A stretch of 64,000 bases of DNA from positions 1-64,000 of the forward strand of contig JAVHLM010000003.1 of the NCBI GenBank assembly GCA_031082125.1. The letters run 5' to 3'. Origin of the DNA: Candidatus Eremiobacterota bacterium. Its GTDB lineage: Bacteria; Vulcanimicrobiota; CADAWZ01; Ess09-12. Of the stretch, positions 48,429-57,861 are shown piece by piece (within the stretch, counting starts at the first letter, position 1; each line of letters opens with the position of its first letter). The notes under the pieces were generated by a model. That model did not search any database. It saw only the letters and a list, made by a program, of their open reading frames with translations, and was not told where the DNA came from. The position numbers and the translations under genes are program-made.

Positions 48429-48651
48429 GAGGAGGGGAACACCTCACCGGTGAAGATTCAGAGCAGACCACGATAATGTCCGTAATGGCAGGATTTTTAG
48501 AAGAATTTCCTTCATTGCGAACTCCTCCAGTGGAGAGGGAATGAACCACGATGATGTCGAAACTGATATCAAGACAGGAAAGCCTCCGTTATTACCATGC
48601 AGAAAATAAGCAATCCATAAAATAACCAGTGTGGTAACGAAAAGGTCCCTT
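48429..48651. other. intergenic region between the SLT and ATPase genes
   Basis: About 220 bases without a credible gene. It should contain the promoter of the ATPase/DUF4276 pair, but I see no boxes close to consensus. AT-rich words near 48600-48630 (ATAAAATAACC) are possible -10 material. Confidence 0.4.
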
Positions 48652-49866
48652 ATGGAACACACAGTCAATCCAAATCCCGGAATACTCCGGAAGATAAAAC
48701 CCTGCAACCTGCTCTCATTCGGCCCTGACACCCGGGAGCTCGAGCTGATGAGCCTCAATGTGCTGATTGGGCCCAATGGTGCAGGGAAATCAAATCTCAT
48801 CGAGGCACTTGCGCTTATGAGGGCGGCGCCCGTATCTTCGCAGACGACCTCGAACGCCGACATTCCTGGCGTTCTCCGGCGGGGCGGCGGAGTCCAGGAC
48901 TGGATATGGAAAGGGGCAAAAGACCGGCATGCCACCGTCGAACTGTCAGTGAACTATCCCGGTGGAAACAGTCATATCCGGCACACCTTTGAATTCAGTG
49001 ATAATAGCCAGCGTTTCTGGCTCCATGATGAGCGGATAGAAAATGAAGGGGCACACCAGAACAATAATCAAGAATCTTTCTTCTACCGCTTCCAGAATGG
49101 AAACCCTGTCATAAGCACCACCTTCAAGGGTGAGCGGAAGCTCGCGCCGGACAAGGTGAATTTCCAGGAGTCGATTCTTGCACAGCGCCGCGACCCGGAG
49201 CTGTATCCTGAAATCACTTACCTGGCCGATGTCTATGAAAAGTTTCGTATTTACCGTGAATGGGTTTTCGGACGGAACATGGTGTTCCGTGAAGCTCAAA
49301 AGGCGGATATGCGCAACGACAGGCTGGAAGAGGATTTCTCCAACCTGGGACTTTTTCTGAGCCGTCTGCGCAAGACGCCTAAGACAAAAAAAGCAATATT
49401 GGAGGGGCTGAGGGATCTCTATGAGGGGCTGACTGACTTTGACGTGGTCGTGGAGGGCGGCAGTGTCCAGGTATTCTTCACAGAAGGGGATTTCTCCATT
49501 CCCGCAACGCGGCTTTCAGACGGCACTCTGCGGTACCTCTGCCTGCTCGCGATTCTCTGCGATCCCAAGCCTCCCCCGCTGATTTGCATTGAGGAGCCTG
49601 AACTGGGCCTCCATCCTGACATCCTCCCAAAGCTCGCAGACCTGCTGGTGGAAGCGTCGCAGCGAACACAGCTCATCATCACCACCCATTCAGATATTCT
49701 TGTGGACGCCATGTCGGAACGGCCGGAAGTCGTGGTGGTGTGCGAAAAGCACGATGGTCAGACCGAGATGCGCCGCCTTGAGGGCGACAAGCTGGCCAAA
49801 TGGCTGGAAAAATACCGGCTCGGCCAGCTGTGGACCAAGGGACAGATCGGAGGGACCCGCTGGTGA
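48652..49866 (+). CDS. AAA ATPase (OLD/RecF-like) of a putative two-gene defence module
   Basis: 404 residues from the ATG at 48652 (AAAAGG upstream). An SMC/ABC-like ATPase of the AAA_21 type: Walker A LIGPNGAGKSNLIEAL near residue 40, signature-like LSDGTLRYLCLLAIL near 290, Walker B LICIEEPELGLHPD near 310 and the switch His in IITTHSDILVDAM. The stop overlaps the GTG of the DUF4276 gene (GTGA). Pairs of this ATPase with a TOPRIM-like partner occur in phage-defence systems such as OLD-, PARIS- or AbiL-type modules. This one is not identical to any I can name. Confidence 0.8.
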   Translation: MEHTVNPNPGILRKIKPCNLLSFGPDTRELELMSLNVLIGPNGAGKSNLIEALALMRAAPVSSQTTSNADIPGVLRRGGGVQDWIWKGAKDRHATVELSVNYPGGNSHIRHTFEFSDNSQRFWLHDERIENEGAHQNNNQESFFYRFQNGNPVISTTFKGERKLAPDKVNFQESILAQRRDPELYPEITYLADVYEKFRIYREWVFGRNMVFREAQKADMRNDRLEEDFSNLGLFLSRLRKTPKTKKAILEGLRDLYEGLTDFDVVVEGGSVQVFFTEGDFSIPATRLSDGTLRYLCLLAILCDPKPPPLICIEEPELGLHPDILPKLADLLVEASQRTQLIITTHSDILVDAMSERPEVVVVCEKHDGQTEMRRLEGDKLAKWLEKYRLGQLWTKGQIGGTRW

Positions 49867-50471
49867 GCGCGCACATCTACCTGGAAGGCGGGGGTGACTC
49901 GAAGGAACTGCATACGCGCTGCCGTGAGGGCTTCCGCCGGCTCATTGAAAATTGCGGCTTCAGAGGAAGAATGCCTCGCCTGATTGCCTGTGGAAGCCGG
50001 GACAGCGCATTCGAAGATTTCAAAAGAGCCCATGGAGCAGGTGCCTCCGACGAATATATAGCACTCTGGATTGACAGCGAAGAGCCCATGGAAGACATCA
50101 ATCGAGCCTGGGAGCATCTCCATAATGTTACTACCGTCAGCAAATGGGAAAAACCAGATGGGGCTGAGGATAATCAGGTACTATTCATGACGACCTGCAT
50201 GGAAACCTGGATTATTGCCGACCGCGCCACACTGAAGGAGCATTATGACAAGAGCCTGCTGGAATCAGCACTGCCGCCCTTGGATAATTTAGAACAGCGA
50301 TCCCGCCACGAAGTTCAGGAAGACCTGGCGCATGCGACATGGAACTGCTCCAACTCTTATAAAAAGGGCAGGCGGTCCTTCGATCTTCTCGGCAAGCTCA
50401 CGCCCGCCGTTCTGGAACACCACCTGCCAAGCTTCGTCCGTGTCCGCCGGATTCTGGCGGACAGGCTGTAG
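49863..50471 (+). CDS. DUF4276 family protein, partner of the upstream ATPase
   Basis: 202 residues from a GTG at 49863 that overlaps the ATPase stop by four bases. DUF4276 marks: IYLEGGGDSKELHTRCREGFRRLI at the N-terminus, ALWIDSEEPMEDIN, and VLFMTTCMETWIIADRATL with the invariant METW. The acidic positions Glu-Gly and Asp-Ser-Glu resemble a TOPRIM metal site, so a nuclease role is inferred. Coupled to its ATPase, it probably forms a defence or genome-surveillance pair. Confidence 0.75.
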   Translation: MSAHIYLEGGGDSKELHTRCREGFRRLIENCGFRGRMPRLIACGSRDSAFEDFKRAHGAGASDEYIALWIDSEEPMEDINRAWEHLHNVTTVSKWEKPDGAEDNQVLFMTTCMETWIIADRATLKEHYDKSLLESALPPLDNLEQRSRHEVQEDLAHATWNCSNSYKKGRRSFDLLGKLTPAVLEHHLPSFVRVRRILADRL

Positions 50472-50493
50472 GCACTTTTGTAAGGCTAAAGCC

Positions 50494-52632
50494 CTATTCC
50501 GAGAGAGCCCCCTCAGAAATCAGGTAGTACCTGATCTCTTCATCTTCAGCATAATAGAGCGGAGTATTTCCATCATTGTCCTGTGCATTCACATCGGCTC
50601 CGCCTTTGACAAGGAGCTTGATATAGTCAAGATTTATGTAATCATCAAAGGTTTGTAAGGCAAGGTGAAGGGCGGTAAAACCGTAATAATCAACGGCATT
50701 GACATCGACACCTTTCTTGATGAGAAGATTGGTGAGCTCTGGAAGTTCCTCTTTATAGGTCTCAGACCTGAGAGCCCAATGTAGGAGAGTACCACCATTT
50801 TTTTCGTTATAGCAGACATCAAATCCCTTCTCTATGAGGAATATGATTATTCTCATTAGTTTATCGGGATCTACTGCGTCTTCGTAATTACTATCAAATA
50901 TTACTTGACCAATCATGCCATTCTCGTAATAATCAACAAACCGATTAATATTGTCCCCTTCTGAAGCCAAAAATTCTATCAATTCTTCATTCTGCCTTAC
51001 CATTGCCCAATAAATCGGTGTTCGGTTATCAATATCTTCAGTGAGCAAAGCTCCTTTTTCGAGAAGCAGTTTTGCAATCTCCAAATCATTTTCGCGTGGT
51101 TTATAATATTTTGCAGCATAATGAAGAGGTGTTTGCCCATTTGAATCCTTTGCATTTACATTGGCACCCTTTTCCAGTAAAAGTGCCGCCACCTCTTCAT
51201 TACCCGAATCTGCAGCGACACTGAGGTGAGTTCTGCTATCTATCGATAATGCATCAACGTCTGCACCATTCTCTATGAGGAAGGATGCCATCCTTTCAGT
51301 GCCATTCCATCTCCAAGCCACACAATGGAGAGGGACCCAGGCATTTTTACCTATGGTATTGACATCAGCGCCCTTTTGTATTAACAGGGCGACGACTTTC
51401 TCATGCCCATTTTTTGCAGCCAGGTGAATGGGAAGGTCACCACGCGGAGTCTGCGCATCAATATCTGCACCATTTTCTATGAGGAAAGATGCCATATCTT
51501 CATGACCGTTTATGATTGCCGCATGAAGTGGGGGTTCCCCGCTGTATTTATCTATTGCATTGATATCGGTTCCTTTTTCGATAAGAAGGGCAACCACCTC
51601 CACGTGCCCGCCTATGACTGCCAAATGAAGCAGTGTCCTGCCACGTTCATCCTTTTCATTGATGTCATAATTCCCTGAATCAAGGAACTCCTGAACACCT
51701 TTCGTGTAGCCAATTTGTGAAGCGGTTATGATATCGCATTGGACTCCCTTATCAGCAAGCAGTCGTGCAACTTCAAAGTGGTTTTTTTCCAGTGCGCAAG
51801 AGAAAGGCGTCTTGCCCTCTTTGTCAGCCGCATCGATCACGGCACCTTTTTCAATCAGAAGCGCCACAATCTTTGTATGACCGTGACGAGCAGCCTCATG
51901 GAGAAGAGCCCTGCCCGATTCCCTTCCCATATTAACATCAGCACCATGATTGACAAGATACACCATCAATTTTTCCATACATTGAGCTGCAGCGCCGAAA
52001 AGAAGATGTTTAAAAATCGAGGAATCCTTGTTTATTGGAATCTTTTCAATGAGAAGAAACACAATCTCCTCTTGGCCATAACCTATAGCATCATAAAGAG
52101 CCTTTATAAGGATTTCATTCAGTGAATCATAAGCATCATCCCGGGAACTGAGCAGTTCTTCGACAAGATCTCCATCACCTAATTTGGAAGCGACTGAGAG
52201 AGTAAATTCAAATCCCTTAGTGGCAAGGATTCTCATCATTTCAATATAGCCTACTTGGCTCTGAATCATCCCTGGGAAACCCCAATTAACCAGCTCTGCC
52301 CCACTAATATCAGCTCCATTTTTTATAAGGTCTGTCGCTAATTTATAATGACCTCTTGTTATGGCCTCACGGAGAGGGGACCAGCCATATTCACCCTTCT
52401 TGTAATTGATGTTCGCGCCTTTCTCAATGAGGAGAGTCGCTATTTTCTTATTGCCGTAATATGCAGCCTGCCGGAGAGGGGACCAGCCATATTCATACTC
52501 TGCATTGACGTCCGCACCCTTCTCAATGAGGAGCGCCGCTATCTCACTGTGGCCATTCTTCAATGCGATATAAAGAGGTGGAAGAGGTCTATCATTTACA
52601 TTGGCACCGTTTTCAAGAAGAAGGGCGGTCAT
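50494..52632 (-). CDS. ankyrin-repeat protein, probably the detached tail of the kinase gene
   Basis: 712 residues from the first ATG, almost entirely ankyrin repeats: at least fifteen units of the form G.TPLHLA...GH.E...LLIEKGADVN. The frame is open upstream to about 52767, and those extra codons also encode ankyrin sequence (LAVDRGNIEIAEFLIKHGAD). This joins, one frame away, the ankyrin end of the Ser/Thr kinase ORF. So the ATG at 52632 is likely internal and the protein is the frameshifted C-terminal part of a kinase-ankyrin gene of about 1190 residues. The stretch is visibly richer in A and T than its neighbours. Confidence 0.7.
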   Translation of the reverse strand: MTALLLENGANVNDRPLPPLYIALKNGHSEIAALLIEKGADVNAEYEYGWSPLRQAAYYGNKKIATLLIEKGANINYKKGEYGWSPLREAITRGHYKLATDLIKNGADISGAELVNWGFPGMIQSQVGYIEMMRILATKGFEFTLSVASKLGDGDLVEELLSSRDDAYDSLNEILIKALYDAIGYGQEEIVFLLIEKIPINKDSSIFKHLLFGAAAQCMEKLMVYLVNHGADVNMGRESGRALLHEAARHGHTKIVALLIEKGAVIDAADKEGKTPFSCALEKNHFEVARLLADKGVQCDIITASQIGYTKGVQEFLDSGNYDINEKDERGRTLLHLAVIGGHVEVVALLIEKGTDINAIDKYSGEPPLHAAIINGHEDMASFLIENGADIDAQTPRGDLPIHLAAKNGHEKVVALLIQKGADVNTIGKNAWVPLHCVAWRWNGTERMASFLIENGADVDALSIDSRTHLSVAADSGNEEVAALLLEKGANVNAKDSNGQTPLHYAAKYYKPRENDLEIAKLLLEKGALLTEDIDNRTPIYWAMVRQNEELIEFLASEGDNINRFVDYYENGMIGQVIFDSNYEDAVDPDKLMRIIIFLIEKGFDVCYNEKNGGTLLHWALRSETYKEELPELTNLLIKKGVDVNAVDYYGFTALHLALQTFDDYINLDYIKLLVKGGADVNAQDNDGNTPLYYAEDEEIRYYLISEGALSE

Positions 52633-52712
52633 AGCAAAATCACCTTTGCTGACCGCATAACGGAGTGGCAGATGAGGCTTTTTCCCTGGCGAGAGGTCAT
52701 CGGCACCATGTT

Positions 52713-54071
52713 TTATGAGGAACTCTGCAATTTCAATATTCCCCCTGTCAACAGCCAGGCAGAGCGAGGACTTGCGCCAAGGAGGCCATGATCTTCATTT
52801 ACATCGGCACCGTTTTCAACCAGAAGCTTTATCATATCCATATCTTCATTTTCTATTGCTACATGAATGCAGGTTTTATCAAAGCACCTGCTATTAACGT
52901 CAGCGCCATTCTCAATAAGAAGCTTTACAATATCCTTATTACCCTTCTCCACCGCTTTTCCAATGAGAGAGCGATATTCAGAGACTTCATAACCCCCTTC
53001 ATATACAAGTCTTACGCCATTTTTCAGGAACTCATGAACGGCATCGGTGTCACCTTTTTCAACGGCATCGAAAATCGTGGCGTATTTCCTTGAGGGCGGC
53101 CTGCTTTCTTTCTCCGTTGCGACCTTTTTCTTTTTCACCCGAGGGACTGCTTTCTTTTTTACAGCGGTTGAAGTGAGCTGATCTTTCAACAAGACGAGAC
53201 TGTCTCTTACCGCCATGGCATGAGGCGGCCTTTTTTCTGATTCTTTTTCCACGAGCGAAAGGACCAAGATGCTGAGGGCTTCTGGTATTTCCTTGTTAAG
53301 CTCCGACAGGGGCTTGAAGGGAATGTCTGTGCCGGCCTGGGGATCGATACCGGTGAGAAGGTAATGCATCACCACCCCCAGAGAATAGAGGTCGCTCCGT
53401 GGCTCTGCCCTGCCGCTGCACTGCTCAGGGGCAGCATAGCCATCGGTGCCTATGGCGGTGAGCGTATGCTCCGGGATGAAGACACGGGCTACTCCGAAAT
53501 CCACAAGAAAAACCTTGCCCTCAGCAATCATGATATTGGCCGGCTTTATATCACGGTAAACCAGGGGCGGCATACGTGTGTGAAGATAATGGAGAATGTC
53601 AAGGATCTGGAGGCACCACTCGACCACCTGTCCCACTGGGAAAGGCCTGCTGCCTGATTTCCTATGCATCGCCTCGAGATCGCTGCCTTCAATGTGGGTC
53701 ATCACAATGTAACATTCCGGATCACCGGTGAGGGGGTTATGGGCAGTGAAGTAATCCATAACCTTGGGAAGCCCGCCATGATGGAACTGCGAGAGGAGCT
53801 TCGCCTCTTTCCTGAATCGCTCCGCAGCCTCTCTAAGCTCCGAGGAGCTCGAGTAATAGGGAAGCATCTTCTTGAGGGCTACAATGGTATCAAGTCTTGT
53901 GTCCATGGCCTTATACACACAGCCCATGCCGCCGGATTTGATAGTCTTTATGACCCGGTAGCGGCTGTCAAGGAGCGGGGCGCTTGAAGAGGAGAGCGTA
54001 TCACCGCAGCCGATACAGAATCTCGCTGTTTCAGAATTCTCTCTCCCGCACTCCGGGCAGAATAGCGCCAT
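52713..54071 (-). CDS. zinc-ribbon Ser/Thr protein kinase with ankyrin repeats, 5' part of a frameshifted gene
   Basis: 452 residues. A zinc ribbon (CPECG...CIGCG, residues 5-23) precedes a Hanks-type kinase: glycine loop IKSGGMGCVYKA, ATP Lys in VALKKM, catalytic VYRDIKPANIM, metal DFGVAR and GTDGYAAPEQ. At 320-440 two or three ankyrin repeats start (KLLIENGADVNSRCFDKTCIHVAIE). The reading frame then runs into unrelated sequence and stops after SPRSAWLLTGGILKLQSSS, while the ankyrin pattern continues one frame over from about 52767. No membrane segment is present; it acts in the cytoplasm. Confidence 0.85.
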   Translation of the reverse strand: MALFCPECGRENSETARFCIGCGDTLSSSSAPLLDSRYRVIKTIKSGGMGCVYKAMDTRLDTIVALKKMLPYYSSSSELREAAERFRKEAKLLSQFHHGGLPKVMDYFTAHNPLTGDPECYIVMTHIEGSDLEAMHRKSGSRPFPVGQVVEWCLQILDILHYLHTRMPPLVYRDIKPANIMIAEGKVFLVDFGVARVFIPEHTLTAIGTDGYAAPEQCSGRAEPRSDLYSLGVVMHYLLTGIDPQAGTDIPFKPLSELNKEIPEALSILVLSLVEKESEKRPPHAMAVRDSLVLLKDQLTSTAVKKKAVPRVKKKKVATEKESRPPSRKYATIFDAVEKGDTDAVHEFLKNGVRLVYEGGYEVSEYRSLIGKAVEKGNKDIVKLLIENGADVNSRCFDKTCIHVAIENEDMDMIKLLVENGADVNEDHGLLGASPRSAWLLTGGILKLQSSS

Positions 54072-54223
54072 AATAACCCTTCCTTTATGCTGGCAAGATG
54101 AGGTACCATATTTCTAGCGGGTCTCTATCTCAGAGATATTTCTGCAGCACGGGAGTTCCATCCTGCGGCTTCGAAAGATCCCCATACCTGTAAGATATTC
54201 TCTGATAAATATTATCAGCTTTT

Positions 54224-55177
54224 TCATCTCCGGCGCACATAGACCTCAACGGTCTGCGTCACCGTGGGGGTGGCGTAAATGGACTCGCGCAGGATCCTGT
54301 TCCTTTCCTTCTGCACCTCGTAGTTCTGAGCTGCTTCGACCTGGCGCTGCGACGCCTCCTGGGCTTTCCAGTAATTATCCCAGTATTGTTTTGACTGTTC
54401 CCGGGCCTCCCTGCTTTCCCTCTCTTTTTCGCGCTCATAGGCCTCGGCCTGATCCTTTTCGGCCTCCATCCGGGCCTTCTCTGCATCCTGCTCTTTCTTC
54501 TCTTCGGCCTGGAGCTTCTTTATGAACTCTCCCCGCATGGGATTTTCTGTGTAAGTGGAGCCGGCAGCCTTCCCGGGAAGGGGGGGCGCCTTCACATGAG
54601 CCGACTTCTGCGGCGCCCGAGGAGTCATCTGCTGAAGCTTCACCGGGGACTCTGCCGGCCGGTGAGGTAAAGGGCAGCCTGAAGGGTGCGCCTTTCCAGG
54701 TGATGACGCTGAAGCGCTGAAGGGAGTCATTGCAGTGGGCTGAGGCACCGGGGTGAGCGAGCGCAAGTACTCCTTCGCCTGATCCGCCTTCGCCGTCCCC
54801 GGCAGCAGGGCGATGACATTCTGCGCCTCGATGTAGGCCTTTGATCTCCGGGTGATTCTTGATTCGGTGTTTTTATAGGCAAGAAATAGCCAGAAGCGCA
54901 CCTCCCCTTCCCGGGGCTTCAGCTCTTTCGCCTTGAGCAGGGGCGCTATGGCTTTCTTATAGTCACCATCAAGAACCCTGTCAATTCCATCATCCAGGGC
55001 TGCCTGAAACTCTTCCCGTGAAGAAGGCTCCACGGAAGGAGAGCCAGCCTGCGGCGTGGCGTGTGGGGGTCTGGCGCCTGAGGAAGAACCTGCAGAAGGC
55101 TTGCCCGCGCATCCATAAAATACCGCCGCGAAGAGCAGAGACACCAGTAATCCTGACCACCTCAATCTCCTCATCAT
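54224..55177 (-). CDS. lipoprotein-like protein with TPR-like segment and charged coiled coil
   Basis: 317 residues from the ATG at 55177, preceded by GGAGG. The N-terminus is a signal sequence ending in AAVFYGCAG, with Cys in a lipobox-like position. A TPR-like pair follows (about 60-140: DGIDRVLDGDYKKAIAPLLKAKELKPREGEVRFWLFLAY). Then a Pro/Ser-rich linker (145-210) and a long Glu/Lys/Arg/Gln-rich helix (215-295). The family is not recognised. It probably sits on a membrane and scaffolds partners. Confidence 0.7.
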   Translation of the reverse strand: MMRRLRWSGLLVSLLFAAVFYGCAGKPSAGSSSGARPPHATPQAGSPSVEPSSREEFQAALDDGIDRVLDGDYKKAIAPLLKAKELKPREGEVRFWLFLAYKNTESRITRRSKAYIEAQNVIALLPGTAKADQAKEYLRSLTPVPQPTAMTPFSASASSPGKAHPSGCPLPHRPAESPVKLQQMTPRAPQKSAHVKAPPLPGKAAGSTYTENPMRGEFIKKLQAEEKKEQDAEKARMEAEKDQAEAYEREKERESREAREQSKQYWDNYWKAQEASQRQVEAAQNYEVQKERNRILRESIYATPTVTQTVEVYVRRR

Positions 55178-55183
55178 CGCCAC

Positions 55184-55519
55184 CTCCGTTCCCCATCTTC
55201 CACACTCACCGGGGAGCCCGCCTCACCCGTGCATATGGATAGAGCTTCCCCTCATGATACTTGGACACAGTTTGCCGAATAGTGACAGGAGCCCCCTCAT
55301 TCACCTCGCTCACCGCTTACCTGCAAAATATTTTTCTACTCAGCCCTTTCCGGGCAGGCACCTCTCCACACTCACGCAGAGCGGCATTTTTCTCCGCCGG
55401 GTGGCCTTTCAGGCTCCAGGCGCAAAAAAATCACAAAACAGGCCTTTCCAAGGCTCCAGATGCCATGTGATGATGACTCTCAAACCCAATGTACATATAG
55501 TATTCTGCAGAAGGCAATT
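55184..55519. other. non-coding region upstream of the intact DUF222/HNH gene
   Basis: No credible gene in about 335 bases. Two similar words (GGCCTTTCAGGCTCCAGGCGC near 55403 and GGCCTTTCCAAGGCTCCAGA near 55441) form an imperfect direct repeat. A run of seven A lies between them. Nothing else is recognised. Confidence 0.4.
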
Positions 55520-55548
55520 TTGACATGCCGATTATTATGCGATATAAT
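55520..55548 (+). promoter_or_regulatory. perfect-consensus sigma-70 promoter
   Basis: TTGACA at 55520-55525 and TATAAT at 55543-55548 with exactly 17 bases between them: both boxes match the consensus fully. It lies 59 bases upstream of the GTG start of the DUF222/HNH gene. Confidence 0.8.
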
Positions 55549-55607
55549 TAATATGAGATACATAAGAGACCTGTTATAGATACCCTCAGCATGAAAGGAG
55601 GATTGTC

Positions 55608-57815
55608 GTGAGTACCGGCGTGATCCGCGAGTATCCCGGCTACGAGGCCGTCTGTGAGGGCGGGCAGGTCTTCAAGGCGCTCCCCGGCCTCCCCCTCGTC
55701 ACGTACGGCGCCGACGAGGTGCTCTCGCGGGCAAACTGCCGTCACATCTTCCGCGATCTCACCGGCGAGGTCCTGGACTGGAACCTCTGGTGCCTCTCCC
55801 AGGCGGGTACGAAACTCGACCTTCTCATCGGGGAGGCCCTTACTTCCCTTCACGGGAAGATCGAGAGGCTCGGCTATGTCCGTATCGTTGATTTTGTCCG
55901 TGAGGAGCTGGGCATCTCATCCAGGAGCGGTTATGAGCTTATGCGGAATGCGAAGGACCTGCAGAAGTTTCCCCTTATCAGAGAAGCCCTTGAGAGCGGG
56001 CGGCTCCGCAGGAGCGCGCTGCGGCATCTTTTCCAGGTCGTCACTCCTGAGACCGAGGCTGAGTGGCTCCGAAAAGCCATGAGCCTCACCGTGCGGGGTC
56101 TCGAGGAAGAGGCGCGCCGCTTCAAATCTGAGCAATCACAGGGAAAGGAGGATATTGATTCTTTTGCACCGGGAGAGGACGACGAGGAGGGCAGCTCCAC
56201 TTCCGTGAGCGTGAGAGTTCCTCTCGCCGTGGCGGCAAAGTGGGATCGGGCCCTTGAGGTCTTCCTTAGGATGGAGGAGGCGGAGCTCCCTTCGGAGTCG
56301 TTTGTGGAGGCCCTTCTCGCCGAGTTTATCGCTTCGGCGCCGCTCGAGGGGAGCGGGGAGACAGGGGCTCCCCCCGCCATCGAGGAGAAGGCACTTCTCC
56401 TTGGCGCCCTGGCGGGTGCCATAGGCTCTCTTGATGACGAGGCCTCCTTCGGAGAGCGGGACAGGGAGCTTGCGCGGCAGGTCCACAAGGATCTCGAAGA
56501 GGTGTCGCACCTGTGGGAGTTCCTGCCCTGGAAGCCCATCACGGTGGAGCTTCCCCAAGAGTTCCAGGCTTTCGCAGGCCACAGGCCCGATGCCGATAAC
56601 GCCGTCGGGGCCCCTGGAGGGACACTTGCGCCTCCTGCTGCCGATCCTTTCGAGACGGTCGCCCGCCTCCGAAAGATGGCGGCGCTTCGCCACTCCCTCT
56701 CCTTCTACCAGGGGAGGCTCCTTCGGACCCTCAACAATTTCGGCCTCTACAGGGACATGCTCTTCCTCTCTCTCGGGCACTACACCAGGGAGCGCCTCGG
56801 GATGTCCCGCAGCACCGCCTATTCACTCATCAAAATGGAAAGGAGTTATCTCGAGTATCCTGATATGCTGGACCTGGTCCTGGAGGGGAAGCTCACCCCT
56901 GAGCAGGCGCGCCTGCTCTCCAAGGTCTTCATTGAGGGGACCAGGGTCCAGGGGGCGTGGCTCTCCTACGCACAGCAGGTCCCGGTGGCCACCCTCATCC
57001 AGGCGGTCGAGGGGTTTCTCTGCTTCGCGAAGAGGGCGGTCCACAAAAAGTGGGACATCCACCCTGAAGCCTTCGAGGTGGCCGTCACGGGGAGGTCCGT
57101 CAAGAGGATTTCCCCTGCACTCTCAAATGCCACGGAACCCAATGGGGATATGGGTTTGGATGCCGCAGTCCAGATGTGTACACATGAGCCTGGAACTCCC
57201 TCCTGTCAGGATGGGCTCACCTCCGTCATCTGGCAGGTCACCTGTGGCGGTGAGCACCCCGAGCTTTCCGAGATCCTCTCCATTCTCTCGGGAGAGATCC
57301 CAAAAGAAGGAACCTTCGGGTCAAACCCTCCAGAGAGGGTCTCCCTCATCCGCTTCTTCCTGAAAAGCGATCTCGTTCCCCTCTGGAACCACGCCGCGAG
57401 GCTCTGGGTTGCCGGCAGGCCGGAAGAGGCCGTCAATGACGGCCAGCAGCTCCCCCTCTTCATCGAGGCCCTCCTTGACACCTTCCTTGCCGCCTGGGAC
57501 CTCCCCGAGAAGCGGGATATCCACCACAGGACCATTGCCCGCGATGGCTACCAGTGCCAGGCTCCCGGCTGCCGGTGCCGCCGGAATCTCCATTCCCATC
57601 ACATCATCTTCCGCTCCCACGGGGGAAGCGACAAGCTTCACAACAGAATCACCCTCTGCATGGCCCACCACCTGCGGTGCGTCCACGAAGGACACCTCAT
57701 CATCAGGGGCACGGCGCCTCACGACCTCACCTTCATCTCTGGCTCCCTCTCTGAAGGCGGGGCCCCGTTCCTGGTCTATGAAAAAAGCACCAGGACAACA
57801 AAATGCTTTTTATAA
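55608..57815 (+). CDS. DUF222/HNH endonuclease-family protein, intact paralogue
   Basis: 735 residues from a GTG at 55608 with AAAGGAGG just upstream. The C-terminal 100 residues carry the HNH motif: CQAPGCRCRRNLHSHH, IIFRSHGGSD and ITLCMAHH. The rest holds two related helical units: one near 80-170 (REELGISSRSGYELMRNAKDL) and one near 370-470 (RERLGMSRSTAYSLIKMERSY), so the protein has an internal duplication. The family (13E12/DUF222) is presumed to be a nuclease, without a firm biological role. The C-terminal part is clearly related to the interrupted gene at 34-1500. It is driven by a perfect consensus promoter. Confidence 0.75.
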   Translation: MSTGVIREYPGYEAVCEGGQVFKALPGLPLVTYGADEVLSRANCRHIFRDLTGEVLDWNLWCLSQAGTKLDLLIGEALTSLHGKIERLGYVRIVDFVREELGISSRSGYELMRNAKDLQKFPLIREALESGRLRRSALRHLFQVVTPETEAEWLRKAMSLTVRGLEEEARRFKSEQSQGKEDIDSFAPGEDDEEGSSTSVSVRVPLAVAAKWDRALEVFLRMEEAELPSESFVEALLAEFIASAPLEGSGETGAPPAIEEKALLLGALAGAIGSLDDEASFGERDRELARQVHKDLEEVSHLWEFLPWKPITVELPQEFQAFAGHRPDADNAVGAPGGTLAPPAADPFETVARLRKMAALRHSLSFYQGRLLRTLNNFGLYRDMLFLSLGHYTRERLGMSRSTAYSLIKMERSYLEYPDMLDLVLEGKLTPEQARLLSKVFIEGTRVQGAWLSYAQQVPVATLIQAVEGFLCFAKRAVHKKWDIHPEAFEVAVTGRSVKRISPALSNATEPNGDMGLDAAVQMCTHEPGTPSCQDGLTSVIWQVTCGGEHPELSEILSILSGEIPKEGTFGSNPPERVSLIRFFLKSDLVPLWNHAARLWVAGRPEEAVNDGQQLPLFIEALLDTFLAAWDLPEKRDIHHRTIARDGYQCQAPGCRCRRNLHSHHIIFRSHGGSDKLHNRITLCMAHHLRCVHEGHLIIRGTAPHDLTFISGSLSEGGAPFLVYEKSTRTTKCFL

Positions 57816-57861
57816 CCTGGCGCATGCTCAAGAGGACGGGGGAAATTCTCTAAGACAGCCT

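Noticed and set aside
56431-57363. 310-codon open frame inside the HNH gene
   Set aside because: Same-strand overlap in another frame; Ser/Pro/Arg-rich translation typical of a shadow.
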